From NCBI GenBank assembly GCA_022601195.1, contig JAHZIX010000052.1, positions 124,001 through 188,000 on the forward strand: a stretch of 64,000 bases of DNA, read 5' to 3'. This stretch comes from Deltaproteobacteria bacterium. Lineage in GTDB: Bacteria > Acidobacteriota > Thermoanaerobaculia > Multivoradales > JAHZIX01. A program made the position numbers and the translations under genes. Below, piece after piece: positions 1-7,045 of the stretch (its first letter is position 1; each line of letters opens with the position of its first letter). The notes under the pieces were generated by a model that did not search any database, was not told the origin of the DNA, and saw nothing but the letters and a program-made list of their open reading frames with translations.

Positions 1-569
1 CCAGCTACAAAGAGAAGGCCGCTCGAGTCGATCTCGATGGTCTGACCTCCGGCCCAATCCGGAAGGGTGAAAGGCATCGCTTCGTTTTCGATCAGGGTCA
101 AGAGAGCTTCTTGAGCCCGGATGCCGGCAGCATGGAGCTCCCGCCCCACGTGAGAACGAATCTTGTCGACCTCGTCCACGAAGACGATGCCGTGGCGGAT
201 CCGCTCCAATAGGTCCTCGATGGATGCATCCGGCTTCATACGCTCCCGGGCCCGGTCGAGGAGCTGCCTCAGAACGACCTCGCCGGGCCGCTGGGTCTCC
301 GCCGCTTCCGCCAGCACCTTGGCGTGAAATCGCACCACCGTCGAACGGCTGGCCAGGGAAGGCTGACTCGACAAATACCCTTCTACGGCCCTCATGAGAG
401 TCGTCTTGCCGGTACCGGAAGCGCCAATGAGCAGAAGATTGCCACTGCGAAGGCCCGCCAAATGTTTGGTCAAAGCCACTGCCATTTCACGAACGGCTCC
501 GCTCTGACCGATCATCTTCTTGCTCAGAGCACGGGCGATCTCAATGGGGGTCGGCACTCGGGAATTCAT
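1..569 (-). CDS. ClpX/HslU-like AAA+ ATPase, N-terminal part (runs off left edge)
   Basis: Translating the minus strand from the ATG at 569 gives 189 residues, open to the window edge. It begins MNSRVPTPIEIARALSKKMI and contains a Walker A motif GASGTGKT (about residues 49-56) and a Walker B motif GIVFVDEVDKI (about 128-138). This is the AAA_2 arrangement of ClpX and HslU unfoldases, and the IGQ segment ahead of Walker A also fits that family. No N-terminal ClpX zinc finger (four Cys) is present, so it is a ClpX-like or HslU-like ATPase and not canonical ClpX. The C-terminal half is outside the window. It is divergent from the TPR gene that starts at 606. Confidence 0.8.
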   Translation of the reverse strand, partial: MNSRVPTPIEIARALSKKMIGQSGAVREMAVALTKHLAGLRSGNLLLIGASGTGKTTLMRAVEGYLSSQPSLASRSTVVRFHAKVLAEAAETQRPGEVVLRQLLDRARERMKPDASIEDLLERIRHGIVFVDEVDKIRSHVGRELHAAGIRAQEALLTLIENEAMPFTLPDWAGGQTIEIDSSGLLFVA

Positions 570-605
570 GGCTGCATTGTAGCGGTTTCCGATAAACTTG
601 GCGCC

Positions 606-1763
606 ATGGATGGACCCTACGAACACCACAGCCCGAAACCCGCCCGATGGCTCCCCTCTCGAGCCTCACTGTCCTCTCAAGCCTCACTGTCCTCTCAAAC
701 TTTGCCGGGACAGCGCACAGGTTCTCGCCGAGGCCCCAGCTTCGCTTTCGCCATCGGGTTCCTCTTGGCCATCTGGATGTTCACCGGGGCGGCTCGAGCA
801 GATGGGCGAGCCGACTTGGCCAGAGCCCAGGAGCTGCTGGATTCCAATCAACCGGAAGCCGCCCTGGCTCTGTTGAAAAACCTGGGAAAAAAGAACCCGC
901 GAGATGCCGAGGCCCTGTTGACTCGCAGCACGGCCCATTTCATGGTGGGTCACCACTTTCGCGGCGTCGCTGACCTGGACAGCGCCCTGGCCCTGGACCC
1001 AAACCTGCGGCAAGGCTGGCTCAACAAAGCGGCCCTAGCCATCGCTGACCGCCGCTACCCAGAGGCACAGATCGCTCTCGAGAAGGCGAAGAAGCTAGAC
1101 CCGAAGGCAGCGGACAACTATCTCAACCTGGGAGCGGTGCTCCTGTTCCAAGGAAAGCTGTCGGAAGCTACGGAGAACTTCGAAACCTATTTGGCCACCC
1201 AGCCGGATTCCGCCGAGGCCCACTACCTCGTTGCTTCGAACTACGCCCTGGAAGGCTACATCAACCTGACCATCAAGAATCTCCAGAAGGCTTTCTCCCT
1301 GGCGGAACGCTACCGCCTTCGCGCCCGGACCGATCCGAACTTCGACCCCTTAGCCAATCAGAGTTCCTTCCAAGAACTTCTCACCCAGGATTTCTACCGC
1401 CTTCCGGCGGGGGCTTACCAAGCTCACCGAACCTACCCCCTGGCCTACAACCGGGAAAACGGCAAGCTCCTGGGGCACGTCATCGATGCCTTGAGGGATG
1501 CCCATATCCGCTTCGACCCGCGCATCGAGGCCACCGAAGGTTGGGCCCTCATCTGGGGCGATCTTCGAATCAAAGTCAAGCCAGGGAAACGTGCTGGGGC
1601 CAATGCTGGGGCCAATGCTGGGGCAAGTGGTGGGGCCAGCGTTGGAGACCGGGAAAGCGGCACGATCGAGGTCAGCGCTCCCGCCGAGCGCTTTTCTCCG
1701 GGGCAATGGCGCCAGCTCACCGACAACTTTTTCAGCCACTTGGACCTCCGCCTGGGCTCCTAA
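606..1763 (+). CDS. Membrane-anchored TPR protein
   Basis: The open frame extends upstream to 324, but that part is antisense to the AAA ATPase, so the ATG at 606 is taken as start (385 residues). A hydrophobic segment (about residues 45-65, FAFAIGFLLAIWMFTGAARA) looks like a signal peptide or anchor. It is followed by at least four TPR-like helical pairs (ARAQELLDSNQPEAALALL; GWLNKAALAIADRRYPEAQ; NYLNLGAVLLFQGKLSEAT; AHYLVASNYALEGYINLT). A low-complexity GANAGANAGASGG stretch lies near residue 335, encoded by 12-bp repeats at 1593-1640; the N-terminal segment holds an 18-bp direct repeat (662-697). Its stop is directly followed by the GTG of the next gene, suggesting co-transcription. Function unknown; probably envelope-located protein-protein interaction. 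Confidence 0.7.
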   Translation: MDGPYEHHSPKPARWLPSRASLSSQASLSSQTLPGQRTGSRRGPSFAFAIGFLLAIWMFTGAARADGRADLARAQELLDSNQPEAALALLKNLGKKNPRDAEALLTRSTAHFMVGHHFRGVADLDSALALDPNLRQGWLNKAALAIADRRYPEAQIALEKAKKLDPKAADNYLNLGAVLLFQGKLSEATENFETYLATQPDSAEAHYLVASNYALEGYINLTIKNLQKAFSLAERYRLRARTDPNFDPLANQSSFQELLTQDFYRLPAGAYQAHRTYPLAYNRENGKLLGHVIDALRDAHIRFDPRIEATEGWALIWGDLRIKVKPGKRAGANAGANAGASGGASVGDRESGTIEVSAPAERFSPGQWRQLTDNFFSHLDLRLGS

Positions 1764-2726
1764 GTGTCTCACTCCCCAATCCCCTTGATCGTGCTCGGTG
1801 GGCGCGATCGCCATACCACTGTCTTGCCGAAGCAGGGCGAGGGAAAGCACCTGCTCAAGGGGTACAAGGCGGTCGATTTTCGCATCAACGACCGGCCGAT
1901 GATTCACCTACTGGTCGACCGCATGAAAGCTTGCGGTCGTTTCGACCCGATTCTCATTGCCGGCCCCAAAGCCATCTATGACCCCCTCGACACCGGTGCG
2001 GAGGTGGTCGACACGGACGGCGATTTCGGTCAGAACATCCGGGCCGGAGTCGAAGCGGCCATGGCACGATATCCATCCCAACAGATCGCCGTAGTGACTT
2101 GCGATGTCCTACCGGAAGAGGCGGAGCTTCGCGCCTTGCTCGAGGACTTCGAGAGCCACCAACCCTGCGACTTTTGGATGCCTCAATTCCGGGCTCCGGC
2201 CAACGCGGACAAGCTCGGGGCATCCCAATGGAAACCCCGCTACCGCATCGCCCCGGAGGAGGGCCTCGAACCCGTTGAAACTCTCCCCGGCCACTTGCTC
2301 ATCGTCGACCCACAAGCCACCCGCTTGGAGCTGGTCTACTTTCTTTTCGAGCTCAGTTACCGCACCCGAAACCGATCGATTCTCCAGCGCCGAGCGATCA
2401 TTGCCCGCCACGCCATGAGCGCCTTGATCAAACACGACCTTCGGCTCCTGCTGGCCGGTGAGCTTCCCACCGTCACCTGGGATATCGTCACCAACGGACT
2501 GGCCATCGCAAAGCGACTTCGCTCCGGCCGGGTGAGTGCTCCGGAACTGGCGCGCCGCGTGTCTCGCATCTACATTCACCGCCGCCACCGCAAGGCCCAC
2601 CCGGAACGTCAGGGCAGGTTTCCGGTGCTGGAGGGGCTGTCCCTAGCCAAAGACATCGATACCGCTGAGGAAGCCAACGAAGCCGCACGACTGCTCGAGC
2701 AGCGTGGAAGAAAGGAAGTCCCATGA
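1764..2726 (+). CDS. MobA-like nucleotidyltransferase-fold protein
   Basis: A GTG start follows the previous stop with no spacing (320 residues). The N-terminus IPLIVLGGRDRHTTVLPKQG resembles the glycine-rich nucleotide-binding loop of the MobA/GlmU nucleotidyltransferase fold. A TCDV element near residue 114 fits the metal-binding Asp of that family. The C-terminal 80 residues are basic and helical (IYIHRRHRKAHPE). The gene overlaps polX by 4 bp (ATGA), so it is in an operon with a TPR protein and a DNA polymerase. The substrate cannot be read from the sequence; it could activate a sugar, a cofactor or a lipid head group. The fold call is moderate, the reaction unassigned. Confidence 0.6.
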   Translation: MSHSPIPLIVLGGRDRHTTVLPKQGEGKHLLKGYKAVDFRINDRPMIHLLVDRMKACGRFDPILIAGPKAIYDPLDTGAEVVDTDGDFGQNIRAGVEAAMARYPSQQIAVVTCDVLPEEAELRALLEDFESHQPCDFWMPQFRAPANADKLGASQWKPRYRIAPEEGLEPVETLPGHLLIVDPQATRLELVYFLFELSYRTRNRSILQRRAIIARHAMSALIKHDLRLLLAGELPTVTWDIVTNGLAIAKRLRSGRVSAPELARRVSRIYIHRRHRKAHPERQGRFPVLEGLSLAKDIDTAEEANEAARLLEQRGRKEVP

Positions 2727-4483
2727 GCACCAACAGCCAACTGGTCGAGATCTTTCAACAGACCGCGGCAGCCTTGGAGCTACTCGGCTCCAACCCTTTC
2801 AAGATCAACGCCAATACGCGAGTGGCTCGCCTGCTCAAAGAGATGACCACCGATGTTGGCGAGCTGGTCACGGAGGATCCATCCACGGCGCTGGGTCGCC
2901 TCACCGCCATCTCGGGGATTGGCAAAGGCACCGCGGAGCGCATCTTCGAATTCGTCGACACGGGCCAGGTGACGGAGCATCGAGAGTTGATGGAGCGCAT
3001 CCCCAAAGGCCTCTTCGAGCTATTGGACATTCCTGGTCTGGGTCCGAAAGCGGTCAAGCTCCTGTGGCAGGAGCTCGAGATCACCAACCTGGAAGGCCTC
3101 AAGGCCAAGTTGGACTCCCCGGAGCTCGCCGCTCTTCCCCGCATGGGGGCAAAGACCATCCAGAACCTCAAGAAAGCCATCGAGTTCGCCGAAAAGACTC
3201 AGGACCGCATCCCTCTCGGTGTCGCTCGCCCCATCGCCCTGGAGATGCTGGCCCACTTGGAAGCCCTCGATTCCGTCCAGAAGGTGGTCTACGCCGGCAG
3301 CCTCCGCCGTGGCCGGGAGACCATCGGCGACTTGGACTTCCTGGTTGCCTGCGGCGACCCGGAAGCGGTGCGGGAACACTTCACCACCCTCCCGTCGGTC
3401 ACCCAGATCCTGGCCCGGGGAGAGACCAAATCCTCCGTTCGCCTCGAGGTTCGGGGAGTTGCCCTCCAGGCGGACCTACGCATTGTCGACCTGGAGGCCT
3501 TCGGGGCTGCCCTGATGTATTTCACCGGTTCCAAAGAACACAATGTGCGGCTGCGGGAAATCGCCATCAAGAAGGGCTTGCGACTCAACGAATACGGCCT
3601 CTTCGAGGGAAAGGAAGAGCGCCCTCAGGACCGCGGTGCCAAACCCCTCGCTGCCAAGACCGAAGCCGAGATCTACCAGGTCCTCGGACTACCCTTGATC
3701 GAGCCGGAGATGCGAGAAGACCGGGGCGAGCTGGAGAACCGTCCTGACGAGCTCATCGAAGTGAGCCATATCCGTGCCGAGCTTCACTCCCATACGGTCG
3801 CCAGCGACGGCAAGCTCACCATCGACGAATTGGCCCAATGCGCCATCGACCGGGGCTTCCACACCCTCGCCATTACCGACCACTCCCAAAGCTCGGTGAT
3901 CGCCAACGGCCTCAAACCGGATCGCCTGCTGCGCCACATCGATGCCATCCACGAAGCCAACGACAGGATCTCCGAAATCACCCTCCTGGCCGGAGCTGAA
4001 GTCGATATTCTCACCGACGGCCGGCTGGACTACGAGGACGATATCCTGGCCCGCTTGGACGTCGTCGTCGCGTCTCCCCACGCCAGCCTTCGTCAAACGC
4101 CCGAAGTGGCCACGGAGCGCCTGCTGAAAGCCATCGCGCACCCCCTGGTGCACATCATCGGCCACCCTACGGGGCGCATCATCAATCGGCGCGAAGGCCT
4201 GTCTCCCAACATGGATGCCCTCTTCGCCGCCGCCGTCGAGCACGACACCGCTCTAGAGCTCAACGCCAACTGGCACCGCCTCGACCTACGAGACAGCCAC
4301 TTGCGCGCCGCCCTCGCCCAGGGAGTCAAAATCGCCATCGACACCGACGCCCACGACGGCCCTCACTTAGATTTTCTGATCTACGGCGTCCTCACGGCGC
4401 GGCGGGCGGGGCTGCCTCCTCAAGCCTGTATCAACACCTGGTCGGCGGAGAAGCTCCACGGATGGTTGAAATCGAAGCGCTAG
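2723..4483 (+). CDS. polX: DNA polymerase/3'-5' exonuclease PolX
   Basis: A 586-residue protein with the full bacterial PolX layout. Two helix-hairpin-helix elements occur in the N-terminus (GIGKG near residue 65, GLGPKA near 105). A family X polymerase core follows with GSLRRGRETIGDLDF (192-206; metal ligands D203 and D205) and a third Asp at 251 (LQADLRIVD), then FTGS. From about residue 350 there is a PHP phosphoesterase domain with ELHSHTVASDG (H355, H357) and further His/Asp motifs (GHPTGR, DTDAHDG). Family X polymerases fill short gaps in base excision repair and the PHP domain provides Mn-dependent 3'-5' exonuclease activity. It shares a 4-bp overlap with the upstream gene; nth lies two genes downstream, a second base excision repair gene. 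Confidence 0.95.
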   Translation: MSTNSQLVEIFQQTAAALELLGSNPFKINANTRVARLLKEMTTDVGELVTEDPSTALGRLTAISGIGKGTAERIFEFVDTGQVTEHRELMERIPKGLFELLDIPGLGPKAVKLLWQELEITNLEGLKAKLDSPELAALPRMGAKTIQNLKKAIEFAEKTQDRIPLGVARPIALEMLAHLEALDSVQKVVYAGSLRRGRETIGDLDFLVACGDPEAVREHFTTLPSVTQILARGETKSSVRLEVRGVALQADLRIVDLEAFGAALMYFTGSKEHNVRLREIAIKKGLRLNEYGLFEGKEERPQDRGAKPLAAKTEAEIYQVLGLPLIEPEMREDRGELENRPDELIEVSHIRAELHSHTVASDGKLTIDELAQCAIDRGFHTLAITDHSQSSVIANGLKPDRLLRHIDAIHEANDRISEITLLAGAEVDILTDGRLDYEDDILARLDVVVASPHASLRQTPEVATERLLKAIAHPLVHIIGHPTGRIINRREGLSPNMDALFAAAVEHDTALELNANWHRLDLRDSHLRAALAQGVKIAIDTDAHDGPHLDFLIYGVLTARRAGLPPQACINTWSAEKLHGWLKSKR

Positions 4484-4528
4484 CCAGATTCTCCAGGTCG
4501 TTGGGTTCAGTGAGTTCAGAGTTCTCTG

Positions 4529-4546
4529 GCCCCAGTTTCTGGGGGC
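4529..4546 (+). terminator. Short hairpin between polX and murB
   Basis: GCCCCAG and CTGGGGGC flank a TTT loop in the 87-bp gap after polX. No T-run follows, so it may be a weak terminator or a transcript-processing or attenuating hairpin. Confidence 0.3.
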
Positions 4547-4570
4547 TATTCCGATGACTAGGCCATTCCA

Positions 4571-5695
4571 ATGAACGAGCCATCCGGACGAACGCCCCGC
4601 AGCCTTCGGCCTGGGGTCCCGTTCGCCGACCTCACCACCCTGGCGGTGGGTGGACCGGCGACCTATCTCGCTGCCTGTTCCTCCACCGAGGAGCTTGTCG
4701 AGACCCTCACTTGGGCTCAGGGCAAAAGCCTCCCCCTCTTTATCCTCGGCGGTGGCTCCAACCTCCTGGTGGCGGATGAAGGATTCCAGGGTGTCGCCAT
4801 TGAGTTGCTCGACCAAAGTCTCCACTTCGAGGCGGCTGGATCCGCCTGGAGAGTCCGGGCTGGGGCAGGCCTGCCATGGGATCGGCTGGTGGCCGCCACC
4901 GTGGAAAGGGGCCTGACCGGTATCGAAGCCTTGAGCGGCATCCCCGGGCGAGTCGGCGCCGCACCGATTCAGAACATCGGAGCCTACGGCCAAGAACTGG
5001 CAACCCACTTGGAAAACGTCCAGGTGATCGACACTCGAACCGGCAGCCAACGGAGCTGGACCGCCGCCGAGTGCCAGTTCGGCTATCGAACCAGCATTTT
5101 CAAAGGAGCCGAGCATCGACACCTCTGGGTGACGGGCATCACCCTCCTGCTGAGCGCCGGAAATCCGACTCTCGCCTATGGAGAGCTACAGCGTCGGTTC
5201 TCGGCCAACGACCTCACTCCCTCAGCCGAGCCCACACCAGAGAACGTGCGCCACCAGGTCCTGGACATTCGACGCAGTAAATCTATGCTCCTGGGGGGCG
5301 ACGATCCCAATCGCCGCAGCGCCGGCTCCTTCTTCGTCAACCCGGTCATCCAGCCGGACGAGGCCCAGCTGACCCAGCAAAAAGTGGAGAACCTCCGGGG
5401 GCCATCCGCCGCGAAAACCATGCCCCAATATCCCCAACCGGATGGCCGCATCAAGCTCTCCGCCGCCTGGCTCATCGAAGCTGCTGGGTTCCACAAAGGA
5501 TATTGCCTCGGGGCTGCTGGCCTCTCGACGCGCCATTGCCTGGCTCTGGTCAACCGCGGCGGAGCCACCGCCGAGGAGCTCGTCGCCTTGGCCGCCAGAA
5601 TTCGCCAGCGGGTGCGCCACGCCTTTGGCGTCACCCTCGTTCCCGAACCGGTTTTCCTCGGCTTCGCCAGCACCGTGGACGAGCTGTTGGGATGA
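4571..5695 (+). CDS. murB: UDP-N-acetylenolpyruvoylglucosamine reductase MurB
   Basis: A 374-residue flavoenzyme that reduces UDP-GlcNAc-enolpyruvate with NADPH to UDP-MurNAc in peptidoglycan precursor synthesis. The FAD-binding motif ILGGGSNLLVAD (about residues 58-69) and GIPGRVGAAPIQNIGAYGQE (about 123-142) are diagnostic. Catalytic residues are visible: Arg173 in FGYRTSIFKG, Ser253 in SAGSFFVNPV, and Glu in VPEPVFLGF at the C-terminus. The length and the conserved YR segment fit the type I (E. coli-like) subgroup. The ATG at 4571 is preceded by only a weak purine-rich stretch. It follows polX by 87 bp and precedes nth by 49 bp on the same strand. Confidence 0.95.
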   Translation: MNEPSGRTPRSLRPGVPFADLTTLAVGGPATYLAACSSTEELVETLTWAQGKSLPLFILGGGSNLLVADEGFQGVAIELLDQSLHFEAAGSAWRVRAGAGLPWDRLVAATVERGLTGIEALSGIPGRVGAAPIQNIGAYGQELATHLENVQVIDTRTGSQRSWTAAECQFGYRTSIFKGAEHRHLWVTGITLLLSAGNPTLAYGELQRRFSANDLTPSAEPTPENVRHQVLDIRRSKSMLLGGDDPNRRSAGSFFVNPVIQPDEAQLTQQKVENLRGPSAAKTMPQYPQPDGRIKLSAAWLIEAAGFHKGYCLGAAGLSTRHCLALVNRGGATAEELVALAARIRQRVRHAFGVTLVPEPVFLGFASTVDELLG

Positions 5696-5744
5696 CAGAC
5701 CACCACCTCCAACTCAATCCAGCCTCAATCCCTGGAGATCCTTC

Positions 5745-6410
5745 ATGAAACGCCTCGAAAAAGCAGAGAAGATTCAGCAGATCCTCGACCGGCTCCACCC
5801 GGAAGTGCCCATTCCCTTGGATCACGTCGACCCGTTCACCCTGCTGATCGCGGTGCTCCTATCGGCCCAAACAACCGACAAGAAGGTCAACGAGGTCACC
5901 CCAGCACTCTTTGCCCGGGCCTCTACCCCACAAGCCATGGCTGGCCTCGAGGTCGAAGAAATCCACTCGCTGATTCGGCAAATCGGCCTGGCCAACACCA
6001 AAGCCAAGAACATCCGGCGCCTGAGCGAGATGCTCACCGCCGCGGGAGGAGCCGTGCCTCAGGACTTCGCCGGATTGGAAGCCCTACCGGGAGTCGGCCA
6101 CAAAACCGCCTCCGTGGTCATGTCCCAGGCCTTCGGCTACCCAGCCTTCCCGGTGGACACCCACATTCACCGACTGGCTGCCCGCTGGGGCCTCTCCGAT
6201 GGCAAAAACGTCGAAAAAACAGAGCGGGACCTCAAACGAATCTTCCAGGAAGAAGCTTGGAACAAATTACACCTTCAGATCATCTACTTCGGTAGAGAAC
6301 ATTGCCCTGCCCTCTACCACGACCTGGACACTTGCCCCATCTGCTCCTGGGCGGCCACGAAGAAACGGAAGGAAGAAGAAAAGGCCCGAAGAGGAAGAAA
6401 AAAGCGCTGA
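5745..6410 (+). CDS. nth: Endonuclease III (DNA glycosylase/AP lyase)
   Basis: The open frame starts upstream, but the part before 5745 is a shadow of murB; the ATG at 5745 gives 221 residues of the usual Nth length. The helix-hairpin-helix LPGVGHKTASVV holds the catalytic Lys, and FPVDTHIHRLA holds the catalytic Asp. It removes oxidised pyrimidines from DNA and cleaves AP sites. The C-terminal cysteine cluster is atypical: only three Cys are present, spaced C-X9-C-X2-C (HCPALYHDLDTCPIC), instead of the C-X6-C-X2-C-X5-C that binds the 4Fe-4S cluster. The tail is very basic (KKRKEEEKARRGRKKR). Convergent with yhbY, 27 bp away. Confidence 0.93.
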   Translation: MKRLEKAEKIQQILDRLHPEVPIPLDHVDPFTLLIAVLLSAQTTDKKVNEVTPALFARASTPQAMAGLEVEEIHSLIRQIGLANTKAKNIRRLSEMLTAAGGAVPQDFAGLEALPGVGHKTASVVMSQAFGYPAFPVDTHIHRLAARWGLSDGKNVEKTERDLKRIFQEEAWNKLHLQIIYFGREHCPALYHDLDTCPICSWAATKKRKEEEKARRGRKKR

Positions 6411-6437
6411 TCCATCTCGTCCCGAACCACCTTCTAG

Positions 6438-6752
6438 CTAGAATGTAGAACGCTGAGGGAGAACGACCTTCTGCTTCTCCGGGTCCTTCTGCTGCCGGAA
6501 AAACGTTGCCGTATGGCCCACCATGCTGACCAGACCCGCCTCCAGGCGCTCCTCGATCTGCCCAGCTAGCTCCTTCCTTTCCTCCTTGAAATCGACAAAC
6601 CGCACCTTGATCAACTCATGGTGCTTGAGCGCCTCGTCGATCATCCCTACCGCCGACTCACTGAGCCCTTGCTTGCCAATATGCACCAAGGGCTTCAGAC
6701 CATGAGCCTGCCCCCGCAAAAACCGACGCTGAAATCCCTTCAACTCACTCAT
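6438..6752 (-). CDS. yhbY: YhbY/CRS1-type RNA-binding ribosome assembly protein
   Basis: A 104-residue protein matching the CRM (YhbY) domain family: MSELKGFQRRFLRGQAHGLK, then LVHIGKQGLSESAV with the KH-like loop, then ELIKVRFVDFKEERKELA and a VGHTATFFRQ beta strand. Family members bind pre-50S particles. The ATG at 6752 is preferred over the one at 6758 because the AGGAGG upstream is about 9 nt from the former and only 3 nt from the latter. It converges with nth. The first of three REP-like repeats lies 18 bp upstream of this start, within the probable 5' region. Confidence 0.92.
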   Translation of the reverse strand: MSELKGFQRRFLRGQAHGLKPLVHIGKQGLSESAVGMIDEALKHHELIKVRFVDFKEERKELAGQIEERLEAGLVSMVGHTATFFRQQKDPEKQKVVLPQRSTF

Positions 6753-6769
6753 CAACATTCCCCTCCTGG

Positions 6770-6804
6770 GGTGTCAGGCATGCACTCCATGCACCGCTAA
6801 AGTA
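6770..6804 (+). repeat. REP-like repeat, copy 1
   Basis: A 35-bp unit starting GGTGTCAGGCATGC and ending CTAAAGTA. Two further copies occur at 6846-6880 (same strand) and 7010-7044 (opposite strand). The first 14 bp are identical in all three, and most later differences are transitions. Confidence 0.75.
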
Positions 6805-6845
6805 AAAATCCCTCACTCCCCAACCATGATGGGTGTCACATGAGC

Positions 6846-6880
6846 GGTGTCAGGCATGCACTCCTTGCGTTCCTAAAATA
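6846..6880 (+). repeat. REP-like repeat, copy 2
   Basis: A 35-bp unit with the same GGTGTCAGGCATGC head and CTAAAATA tail as copy 1. With copy 3 it forms an inverted pair spanning 6846-7044, a REPIN- or MITE-like layout. No REP-associated tyrosine transposase gene is visible in the window. Confidence 0.75.
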
Positions 6881-7009
6881 ACGATCACTACCCCGCACCG
6901 CCCGATAGCGCCCCGGCGGCGGCCCAAAGGTAATCCGCTCTCGGTCGGGAACAGCTCCCTAGGTCCCCTTCGAAGGGCTACCTGGCGAGCTCGCTGGGGG
7001 AGGAAGTCG

Positions 7010-7044
7010 TATTTTAGTGGTGCACGGAACGCATGCCTGACACC
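7010..7044 (-). repeat. REP-like repeat, copy 3 (inverted)
   Basis: The reverse complement begins GGTGTCAGGCATGC and ends CTAAAATA, matching copies 1 and 2. It ends 1 bp short of the stop codon of the E1 dehydrogenase gene at 7046, so the element sits in that gene's 3' region and could fold into its transcript end. Confidence 0.75.
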
Positions 7045-7045
7045 C

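Noticed and set aside
1593..1640. 12-bp tandem repeats as a CRISPR or satellite
   Set aside because: They are in-frame coding repeats (GANA units) within the TPR gene; no spacer structure. No CRISPR array was seen anywhere in the window.
2704..3747. 347-codon ORF in another frame of polX
   Set aside because: It is a Gly/Pro/Arg-rich shadow; the polX frame has all catalytic motifs.
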